Positions 20,832 through 26,457 of a DNA stretch of 26,457 nt are shown here, piece by piece; position 1 is the first letter of the stretch, and each line of letters starts with the position of its first letter. The notes under the pieces were generated by a model. That model was not told where the DNA came from and made no database searches. It saw only the letters and a program-made list of their open reading frames with translations. The stretch covers positions 1-26,457 of the forward strand of contig CAADSR010000120.1 of the NCBI GenBank assembly GCA_900751685.1, read 5' to 3'. Source of the DNA: Clostridia bacterium (GTDB lineage: Bacteria > Bacillota > Clostridia > UBA1381). The translations under genes and the position numbers were made by a program.

Positions 20832-20863
20832 AAAAAGAGCAGGGCTGGAAACAGTCCTGCTCT
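20832..20863 (-). terminator. Terminator after the diguanylate cyclase gene
   Basis: AGAGCAGG and CCTGCTCT (20836-20843, 20856-20863) with inner CTG/CAG pairs, followed on the minus strand by TTTTTATTT. Confidence 0.85.
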
Positions 20864-20872
20864 AAAATTTTT

Positions 20873-22786
20873 TTAGATCTGTTCATAAATTGTAAAAGCA
20901 TTTTTTCCTTGCCGCTTTGTTTGATATAGGGCAAAGTCTGCTTTTTTATAGAGTGTTTCAAAGTCGGACCCGGCTTCCGGGGACAATGCTACTCCGATAC
21001 TGGTCGAGATGATCCAGTTCCCCGCATCTGTGGTGACTTGCCGGTGGAGGGCCCCTACCAGCTCCAGGGCTTTTTTCTGGGCGGCTTCCGGGCTTTCGGC
21101 CGGCATAAAGGCCATAAATTCATCGCCGCCGATCCGGCCGACCATATCATTTTCACGAAAGTTTCCCTTGAGTATTTTTGCAAACTCGATCAGCACGGTA
21201 TCTCCCGCGGCATGGCCTAAATGGTCGTTGACATTTTTAAAATCGTCAATGTCCAGGATAAAAAAGGCGAAAGAGCCGTCCGGGTTCTGCGCTAACAGCT
21301 TGCGCACATGCTCCTGGGAAGAGACTTTATTATAAAGCCCTGTCAGCGAATCCTTCTGCATCTGGTCAAACAGGTATATCTCGCGCCGTTTTTCCGCGTC
21401 GATATTTTCGCGGTAAACAAGCATCCGCACGGAGCGGTCTTCTCCCCAAAAAAAGATATGGGCAGTGATCCGCATCCAATAATAGTTTTTCTGATCGGTA
21501 GAGATCATAAACTCATACCGCAGGTTTTCGATCCCGTTTTCGTATGCCTTCAACACATTAGAGCGGCTGAAGGTGTTCAGGTAGCCGCGGCGGTATTCTT
21601 CTTTGATTTGTTTTCGGGCAATGATTTGAAGCGCCTCCCCATAGGGGACATTCGGCGGGGCGCCCAGGCTTTCAAAGTATTGGGAGGTCTCTTCGCTGGC
21701 AGCCCTGTTATGGGTAATATCCACTTCATAAATATTCTCATACAACTGCTCCGCTGCTTTTTGAAAAATCGTTTGATGTGCTTTTTGACTGGCGACGGTC
21801 AGTTCAATGATTCTTTTGTTGTACCGGCGCATAACGCTTGTGATGGTGACCAGCACAACAATAATGATCAGGGCCACGATCAAGATCTCCCGGCAAAACT
21901 GCCGTGCAAGCTGCCGGTCCAGTGCGGTCGTGTCATTTTCAACGATCAAGTGCCAATTCATATTCGGAATAAACTGGCTAACGACATAGCCCCTATTTTT
22001 TCCGGAGGAGTACCAAGAGGTCCTCATATCCTGCTGGTTTTCCAGAATAGATTCCTTCAACCCGGGAAAAGGGCAGATGTCAAAGAGGTTTACTTCTCCT
22101 TCAAACCCAGTCCGCTCTGTGGAAATCTCCACCGTTCCATTTTTGTCGACCAGGCAAGCGGTGACGCCAAACTTATCCTCGTAGCTTTTGAGCAGGGCTT
22201 GCAGAGAGTTGACCCGGAATCCGACCCCGACGACGCCCATGGTTTGGCCATCCGCATTTTTGATGCGGCAGTTGATAAAGACTGTTACCTCGTTGCGTGC
22301 GCCGTCCACTTCATCATTGTCAATATTGATCGTATATTCCTGCCCTTGATCAAGAAAATCATAAAACCATTGGTTTTCCGCCACGCCAGGGTCCAGGACC
22401 CGGTCGAGGCCGTTGAAGTAATAATACCTTTTTGTTTGGGCAGAGGCTAAAAAGACAGAGTCATAGTCATATTTCTGCCGGTAGGTATTCAAATAGGCCC
22501 GCATGGTATCAATAAAATCTGAATCATTAGGGTGCTGCTGTTCCTGGTCAAGAAAATCTTTGAGCAGGCTGTCATTCGCCATCGTCAGGGAAATATTGAT
22601 CGGCTTTGTAAAAATGGAGTCGATTTGATGATAAATCCCTTCCGAGGTCAGGGTAGATACACTTTCCGTGTCCTTATGAAAAATGGATTGATTTGAATGG
22701 TAACCAATCGAAGCTGTTATAATAAAGCCTAAAATAATCACGATACAGACAAAAAGGTTAGTATATAATAGCGCGTTTTTTTTCAC
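20873..22786 (-). CDS. Membrane diguanylate cyclase with extracellular Cache-type sensor and PAS-like domain
   Basis: 637 residues from GTG 22786, chosen because AGAGGTG lies eight bases upstream; the frame is open for 34 more codons of non-native look. A transmembrane helix (LFVCIVIILGFIITASI) is followed by an extracellular dCache-like domain (about 40-295, with YYYFNGLDRVLDPG, WFYDFL and VVGVGFRV). A second helix (EILIVALIIIVVLVTITSVM) leads to a PAS-like segment (RYEFMISTDQKNYYWMRI) and the GGDEF domain (DSLTGLYNK to the end). The active-site motif GRIGGDEF is intact. An RxxD inhibitory site (RENDMVGRIGGDEF) lies five residues before it, so product inhibition is expected. It makes cyclic di-GMP in response to an outside ligand, unknown. 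Single-gene unit. Confidence 0.93.
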   Translation of the reverse strand: MKKNALLYTNLFVCIVIILGFIITASIGYHSNQSIFHKDTESVSTLTSEGIYHQIDSIFTKPINISLTMANDSLLKDFLDQEQQHPNDSDFIDTMRAYLNTYRQKYDYDSVFLASAQTKRYYYFNGLDRVLDPGVAENQWFYDFLDQGQEYTINIDNDEVDGARNEVTVFINCRIKNADGQTMGVVGVGFRVNSLQALLKSYEDKFGVTACLVDKNGTVEISTERTGFEGEVNLFDICPFPGLKESILENQQDMRTSWYSSGKNRGYVVSQFIPNMNWHLIVENDTTALDRQLARQFCREILIVALIIIVVLVTITSVMRRYNKRIIELTVASQKAHQTIFQKAAEQLYENIYEVDITHNRAASEETSQYFESLGAPPNVPYGEALQIIARKQIKEEYRRGYLNTFSRSNVLKAYENGIENLRYEFMISTDQKNYYWMRITAHIFFWGEDRSVRMLVYRENIDAEKRREIYLFDQMQKDSLTGLYNKVSSQEHVRKLLAQNPDGSFAFFILDIDDFKNVNDHLGHAAGDTVLIEFAKILKGNFRENDMVGRIGGDEFMAFMPAESPEAAQKKALELVGALHRQVTTDAGNWIISTSIGVALSPEAGSDFETLYKKADFALYQTKRQGKNAFTIYEQI

Positions 22787-22930
22787 CTTAGTAGCACCTC
22801 TTTTCTGTAAAAGACCTGTGGATTCCGCGAAAGAACGGCCCAAAGGCTTTGGAAGATTTATAATATTATGGACCGCCGCCGTTACCAAAAACGGTATGAG
22901 ACTGGCGGCTTGGCAGATGGGACAAATTTT
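22787..22930 (-). promoter_or_regulatory. Structured 145-base leader of the cyclase gene
   Basis: Between the promoter and start codon the RNA can form GCCGCC / GGCGGC with an inner ACCG/CGGT hairpin (about 22869-22905). The leader is unusually long. I do not recognise a known riboswitch, and the c-di-GMP-I consensus is absent. Confidence 0.35.
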
Positions 22931-22936
22931 CTTATA

Positions 22937-22965
22937 ATTATATCATGGCCAACATTTTTCGTCAA
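22937..22965 (-). promoter_or_regulatory. Sigma-A promoter of the cyclase gene
   Basis: Minus strand TTGACG (22965-22960), 17 bases, TATAAT (22942-22937). Confidence 0.85.
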
Positions 22966-23013
22966 ATAGAATCTTGGCATAAAACCGCTGAGTAAACTTT
23001 AAGTTTGGTAAAA

Positions 23014-24306
23014 TCAAGGTTTGTTTTTTCTTTTGTTGACATAGATCCGCAGCTGAAAAACACCCTTCTCCATGTGAAAATCGACTAAAGCATGATATTT
23101 TTCCTTGAATGCCATGATGGAATGGAAGCCATCGCCATGTCCCGGATGTATAGAACGGGGAAGCCCCATTTCATCGGTCTGTAGGTCCCCCTCATAAGGG
23201 TTCTTGATCTCAAATGCGATCCCATTTTTTGTGTTGCGCAGTACCAGGGCAATTTGTTTTTTGTTCTGGGGCAGGTCTTCTACTGCCGATAGTGCATTTT
23301 CAAAGGCATTGGCAAGCACGACCGTCAATTCCTGCCAAGGAACCGGCAGCGGGCCGGGAAGCTGGATGTTTTTATGGATACATACACCTTTTCTCTCTGC
23401 TTGCGTAAGGTAAAAGGATAATATTGCATTTACCGCCGGGGCAGGGCAATAAGCCCTGACCCGGGTTTCATTTAACACAGCCCCATGGTATTGCAGATAT
23501 TCCAGTGCTTTTTTCGATTGCCCATCCAAAAGCAGGGTAGCCAGCAAATTGGTATGATGGCGCAGGTCGTGGCGGTAAATGCGCAGCTTTTTTTCTTCTG
23601 CGGCATAATTCCTGCATTCATGGGCCAGGGCATCGGACTGAAGCTGGAGCAAGGTTTCTTTTTCCTTTGCTTCTTCCAAATGCCGGTAGGCTTTCAAAAG
23701 CTTTAACAAGATCAAATATGCCAGGAAAATACTGCATAGGAAAAACAGAAAAAGGGGAAGCGGTATTTCATCATACTCCGGCAAGAATCCCAGGCGGCCA
23801 GCCGCTGAAGAACTAGCCGCCCCAAGGAAAAGAAAGGAGGGGTACAGGGCCAGTGCGCCCCAGCCGTGATCCTTTATAGCCATCGTATGGAGGAAAGGGA
23901 GCCTTCCGAGCCCCCAAAGAAAGCATCCGGCAAGAAGCTCTAAAATACTTTGGCACAAAAATACTGAAAATGGATCGTCTTTTATCAAAAGCAAGCACAG
24001 CCGGCTGCCAAGGGCAAAGACGCAGCAAAGAAGAACCAATTGAGTTGCAAAAGCAAACACAAAGCGCATATCCCTATATTTTGATAAGTACCAAAAACAG
24101 AAGAAAAAAGGAAATATCCAGCTCAGGACCCCGCTTGCCTGTTCCGCAACAGGGAAGCAGGGAAAATGGAGGATTCCCAGAACGGCCGTGAAAAGACTCA
24201 AGAGTATGCAGGTTTTTTTTGCGGGGAACCGCCATTCTATCAGGGAGGATAAGAAAAAAGAATGAATACCCGATACCATCAATATAAAAAGGTAGTCAGA
24301 ATTCAA
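23014..24306 (-). CDS. AgrC-like sensor histidine kinase (HPK10, GHKL ATPase)
   Basis: 430 residues. Six or seven hydrophobic segments fill residues 1-210, followed by a helical linker (KAYRHLEEAKEKETLLQLQS) and the kinase core. The phospho-acceptor box is LRIYRHDLRHHTNLLATLLL, an N-box is VVLANAFENALSAV, and the G-box is HPGHGDGFHSIMAF. The start is TTG at 24306. TTGA overlaps the TGA of the response regulator by four bases, and the regulator's last codons contain the ribosome site GGAGGTG, so synthesis is coupled. AgrC-type kinases usually sense peptides, but no agrB or agrD gene is visible in the window. The signal is therefore unknown. Confidence 0.9.
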   Translation of the reverse strand: MNSDYLFILMVSGIHSFFLSSLIEWRFPAKKTCILLSLFTAVLGILHFPCFPVAEQASGVLSWIFPFFFCFWYLSKYRDMRFVFAFATQLVLLCCVFALGSRLCLLLIKDDPFSVFLCQSILELLAGCFLWGLGRLPFLHTMAIKDHGWGALALYPSFLFLGAASSSAAGRLGFLPEYDEIPLPLFLFFLCSIFLAYLILLKLLKAYRHLEEAKEKETLLQLQSDALAHECRNYAAEEKKLRIYRHDLRHHTNLLATLLLDGQSKKALEYLQYHGAVLNETRVRAYCPAPAVNAILSFYLTQAERKGVCIHKNIQLPGPLPVPWQELTVVLANAFENALSAVEDLPQNKKQIALVLRNTKNGIAFEIKNPYEGDLQTDEMGLPRSIHPGHGDGFHSIMAFKEKYHALVDFHMEKGVFQLRIYVNKRKNKP

Positions 24307-25055
24307 AATGTTTCACCTCCGTTTTTTAAAAGAAAGTCTAAAAAAGCGCGTTTGATTTGGCTGTATTTTCTTCTGGGAACGGGGATCTGAGTTCCGTTAG
24401 AAAGCTCAAGATAGTCCCGCGTCACCTCCAAGACTGCCGCCAAATTCACAATATGGGAACGGTTTGGCATAAAAAAGCCGCCGCATCTCATCAGGCGGCG
24501 TGCCGCCTGGTTTAAAGTCATAGAGGAATTTGCAGTTTTCAGCATTCTCCCGTCCTCCATATAAAATTTTAAAATCTTATTTTGGCTCTGTACATATAGG
24601 ATCTCCCGGCAGTTGACGCGGAAGAGCCCTTCCTTGGCTGGGAGTGGGAAAAGCGGGTATGGGTTCATCTTTTTTGCATGATAAAAGGCAATGGCACGTG
24701 TAAGGGCTGTGAATAACTGGTGCTGGGTATATGGCTTTACTAAATATTCCAGCGCATGGACCGAATAGGCCTCCAAACTGAACTCCTGGGAGGTGGTTAG
24801 ATAAACCAGCTCCATTTCCGGCATTAAGCTGCGCAGACGCCGGGCAGTTTCGATTCCATCCTGATGGGGCATTATGATGTCCAAAAGACAAATATCAAAA
24901 CGGCAGCCCGCTGTAACAGCCGCCAGCAATGCACTGCCGGAGGGAAAACAGGTATAGTCTGCTTCCACTTCATATGTGCTGCAATACAGGCCTACCATAT
25001 CCGATAAAAAGGATAGGTCCGCATCATCGTCATCGCACATTGCAATTTGAAGCAT
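24303..25055 (-). CDS. LytTR-family response regulator (AgrA-like)
   Basis: 250 residues from ATG 25055 (GGGAGTGG upstream). The receiver domain occupies 1-125: the acidic pocket is in MLQIAMCDDDDADL, the phosphorylated aspartate in DICLLDIIMPHQDG (about residue 58), the switch threonine in LVYLTTSQEF and the lysine in YLVKPY. The LytTR DNA-binding domain is at about 145-245, with EILYVQSQNKILKFYMEDG, FFMPNRSHIVNLAAVLEV and ELSNGTQIPVPRRKYSQI. It is the first gene of a regulator-kinase operon. The direct repeats at 25120-25149, 65 bases upstream, look like LytTR sites, so autoregulation or control of the neighbouring collagen-like gene is plausible. Confidence 0.93.
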   Translation of the reverse strand: MLQIAMCDDDDADLSFLSDMVGLYCSTYEVEADYTCFPSGSALLAAVTAGCRFDICLLDIIMPHQDGIETARRLRSLMPEMELVYLTTSQEFSLEAYSVHALEYLVKPYTQHQLFTALTRAIAFYHAKKMNPYPLFPLPAKEGLFRVNCREILYVQSQNKILKFYMEDGRMLKTANSSMTLNQAARRLMRCGGFFMPNRSHIVNLAAVLEVTRDYLELSNGTQIPVPRRKYSQIKRAFLDFLLKNGGETF

Positions 25056-25119
25056 TTATTTCCACTCCCTACTCTTTGCCTATTGTTCTAAGTTTATCAA
25101 AAAATATTTGAATCAGCAA

Positions 25120-25149
25120 ACCATTCGCGAGGTGAAAACGACCATTTGC
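25120..25149 (+). promoter_or_regulatory. Pair of LytTR-type direct repeats
   Basis: ACCATTCGC (25120-25128), 12 bases, ACCATTTGC (25141-25149). The period is 21 bp, two helical turns. LytTR regulators bind such paired 9-mers (consensus near ACNGTTNNG, 12-13 spacer). The spacing and ACC-TT-G skeleton fit, with A for G at position 4. Confidence 0.65.
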
Positions 25150-25290
25150 GCAATTTTCTATTATTTTATTACATATTTTTTATCCTTCTTCATTGTTTAT
25201 AAAAAGACCAATAGATAAAGCAAGAATAGAAAGAACCCGTTTTAGAAGCTGGTCATAAGAATAAGTTTTAATTTAGATGGGAATTATTAC

Positions 25291-25317
25291 ACTTTTCGGT
25301 ATTTTAAACATATGATA
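25291..25317 (+). promoter_or_regulatory. Sigma-K-like promoter of the collagen-like gene
   Basis: AC (25291-25292), 16 bases, CATATGATA (25309-25317). The -10 is identical to that of dpaA, and both -35 regions read ACACTT. This supports late mother-cell expression. Confidence 0.55.
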
Positions 25318-25346
25318 TTAATGAAGCCTGCAGGCTTCATTAATAT
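25315..25346. repeat. Perfect 32-bp palindrome in the collagen-gene leader
   Basis: Sixteen bases (25315-25330) are the exact reverse complement of the next sixteen (centre CCTGCAGG). It overlaps the end of the -10 box and the expected start site, so it may be an operator. It has no T-run and is not an obvious terminator. Confidence 0.8.
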
Positions 25347-25366
25347 TTAGATTTAGAAGGTGAATT

Positions 25367-26320
25367 ATGAGTTGTAATTATAATTGTAATAATAGCTCTT
25401 CCTATTGTTGTTGCCGTGGCCCACAAGGTCCCCAGGGACCGGAAGGTCCAGAAGGCCCGCAAGGTCCGCAGGGATTGCAGGGAGAGCAAGGTCCGCAGGG
25501 ATTGCAGGGAGAGCAAGGTCCGGAAGGCCCGCAAGGTCTGCAAGGAGAACAAGGCCCGGAAGGCCCGCAGGGATTGCAGGGAGAACAAGGCCCGCAAGGT
25601 CCGCAGGGATTGCAGGGAGAACAAGGTCCGGAAGGTCCCCAGGGCCCGCAGGGATTGCAGGGAGAACAAGGTCCGGAAGGCCCACAAGGTCCAGAAGGCC
25701 CGGAAGGCCCGCAGGGATTGCAGGGAGAGCAAGGTCCGGAAGGCCCGCAAGGCCCAGAAGGCCCGGAAGGCCCGCAAGGCCCACAAGGAGAACAAGGTCC
25801 AGAAGGCCCGGAAGGCCCGCAAGGCCCACAAGGAGAACAAGGTCCAGAAGGCCCGGAAGGCCCCGCGGGAGCGGGAGGCGTTGAACCGGCTTACTTCAAT
25901 GGTGTTACAAATGGCGGGGCACAAGATGTTCCTCCGGAAGGTGAAGTAACGTTCCTGCTATCTTATCAATCAGGTGATTTTAGCTTTGTTCCTGACAGCT
26001 CTGAAATTGTTGTAAATACAGCAGGCGTCTACCGGATCGATTATACCTTAGTGATACGGCCGGATGATGGCGTGATCAATGCGGCTTATGCCGTTGCAAT
26101 TGATGGGACGGAAAACCCTTTATCATTCTTTGGTTCTTATTCTGACCGTTTAGGCGATACTGAGCGGGCTGAACTGACTGGGGAATTTATCACATTCATT
26201 CCGGCTGGGGCAACTGTTACACTTAGAAATAAATCTGCCAACGAGACTCATCTTGCCGGTACTGGAATAGATAACCAGGCAGTCAACAGATCAGCTATTA
26301 TCCTGCAAAGAATAGGCTGA
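25367..26320 (+). CDS. Collagen-like protein with BclA/C1q-like C-terminal domain, probable spore-surface filament
   Basis: 317 residues from ATG 25367 (AGAAGGTG upstream). A short cysteine-rich head (MSCNYNCNNSSSYCCC) has no signal peptide. An uninterrupted Gly-X-Y region (about 18-168) is built from GPQ, GPE, GLQ and GEQ triplets, many in the unit GPQGLQGEQ. A C-terminal domain (about 170-317) follows, with YFNGVTNGG, EIVVNTAGVYRIDYTLVI, GAYAV-like NAAYAVAIDG and FITFIPAGATVTLRN, resembling the trimeric beta-jelly-roll of BclA-type proteins. Bacillus and Clostridioides BclA proteins form exosporium hair. Lack of a signal peptide and the sigma-K-like promoter fit mother-cell deposition on the spore. 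Repeat length is probably variable between strains. Confidence 0.9.
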   Translation: MSCNYNCNNSSSYCCCRGPQGPQGPEGPEGPQGPQGLQGEQGPQGLQGEQGPEGPQGLQGEQGPEGPQGLQGEQGPQGPQGLQGEQGPEGPQGPQGLQGEQGPEGPQGPEGPEGPQGLQGEQGPEGPQGPEGPEGPQGPQGEQGPEGPEGPQGPQGEQGPEGPEGPAGAGGVEPAYFNGVTNGGAQDVPPEGEVTFLLSYQSGDFSFVPDSSEIVVNTAGVYRIDYTLVIRPDDGVINAAYAVAIDGTENPLSFFGSYSDRLGDTERAELTGEFITFIPAGATVTLRNKSANETHLAGTGIDNQAVNRSAIILQRIG

Positions 26321-26350
26321 TAGGTCATAAATACAGGTCTTGCCTGAATA

Positions 26351-26382
26351 AAAAGCTGGAGGCAAAAGCCTCCAGCTTTTTT
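26351..26382 (+). terminator. Terminator of the collagen-like gene
   Basis: AAAAGCTGGAGGC (26351-26363), AAAA loop, GCCTCCAGC (26368-26376) and TTTTTT. Confidence 0.92.
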
Positions 26383-26391
26383 CAGACTGTA

Positions 26392-26436
26392 GACAAAAGG
26401 TGTATTGGAGCAAACAAACTCCAATACACCTTTGTC
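26392..26436. terminator. Second, bidirectional hairpin near the right edge
   Basis: GACAAAAGGTGTATTGGAG (26392-26410) pairs with CTCCAATACACC plus TTTGTC (26419-26436), with one bulged A. It probably terminates a leftward gene beyond the window. Confidence 0.7.
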
Positions 26437-26457
26437 AATTTCTCTATTATCGCGGAT

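Larger units (their letters stand above)
25056..25366. other. Divergent intergenic region between the LytTR operon and the collagen-like gene
   Basis: No gene. It carries the LytTR-like repeats, a sigma-K-like promoter and a 32-bp palindrome, annotated separately; the remainder is AT-rich. No agrD-like peptide frame is seen. Confidence 0.75.

Noticed and set aside
21308..22450. 380-codon open frame antisense to the diguanylate cyclase
   Set aside because: No family resemblance or ribosome site; the opposite strand holds an intact GGDEF protein with all motifs.
22787..22888. 34-codon N-terminal extension of the cyclase
   Set aside because: It lies in the structured leader, and a good ribosome site marks GTG 22786 just before the membrane helix.
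24303..25366. A complete agr quorum-sensing locus
   Set aside because: Kinase and regulator are present, but no AgrB-like membrane protease or AgrD-like peptide frame occurs on either side.
25420..25880. Dense short direct repeats resembling a CRISPR array
   Set aside because: The repeats are codons of the Gly-X-Y collagen region, with no spacers of unique sequence and no cas genes.
25340..25949. Long open frames on other strands and frames across the collagen repeats
   Set aside because: Low-complexity products (Arg-Ala or Leu-Arg rich) without ribosome sites; shadows of the repetitive real gene.

Overview
The window looks like the chromosome of an anaerobic, spore-forming Firmicute of class Clostridia, plausibly a gut inhabitant. 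The signs are dipicolinate synthase genes, mother-cell-type promoters, AT-rich DNA with strong AGGAGG-like ribosome sites, a beta-glucuronidase operon and an Agr/LytTR-type two-component system. Genus cannot be fixed from the sequence.

Central result: the dipicolinate synthase gene dpaA (spoVFA) is cut in two by an 8.9 kb element (about 1168-10098). The 5' part of dpaA lies at 10075-10881 (minus strand). Its last 22 codons lie at 1098-1181, directly upstream of dpaB (516-1094). Both break points carry the same 14-bp sequence with one mismatch, and joining them restores an uninterrupted 288-residue DpaA followed three bases later by dpaB. The element carries a full-length large serine recombinase (1993-3498) next to one end, behind a small gene and a sequence that fits a sigma-E promoter. 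dpaA itself has a sigma-K-like promoter. This is the architecture of the sigK 'skin' elements: an intervening sequence probably excised in the mother cell during sporulation. Here it sits in spoVFA.

Element cargo, left to right: a GC-rich palindromic repeat; an XRE regulator (1593-1823, -); the recombinase and a 73-residue gene (-); an AAA ATPase (4129-5235, +); a DUF4417 protein, a small Ntox50-like toxin and an array of immunity-like genes (5462-8381, +), with a duplicated immunity gene and a toxin remnant; and a two-gene TIR / NDT-like module (8436-9892, -). The cargo looks like defence and inter-bacterial or intragenomic conflict genes.

Host genes on the left: the start of mscL (1-308, -) and dpaB. 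Host genes on the right: a secreted SLH-CAP protein (11029-12072, +); a large secreted WG-repeat protein broken at an A10 tract (12293-15299, -); a methyltransferase whose end is shifted at an A9 tract (15573-16136, -); tRNA-Pro(GGG) (-); a ribbon-helix-helix regulator, a mini-ORF and a DUF6809-like gene (16528-17196, +); a GPH symporter and beta-glucuronidase operon (17425-20625, -); a membrane diguanylate cyclase (20873-22786, -); an AgrC-like kinase with a LytTR regulator (23014-25055, -); and a collagen-like protein (25367-26320, +) behind a sigma-K-like promoter, probably a spore-surface filament.
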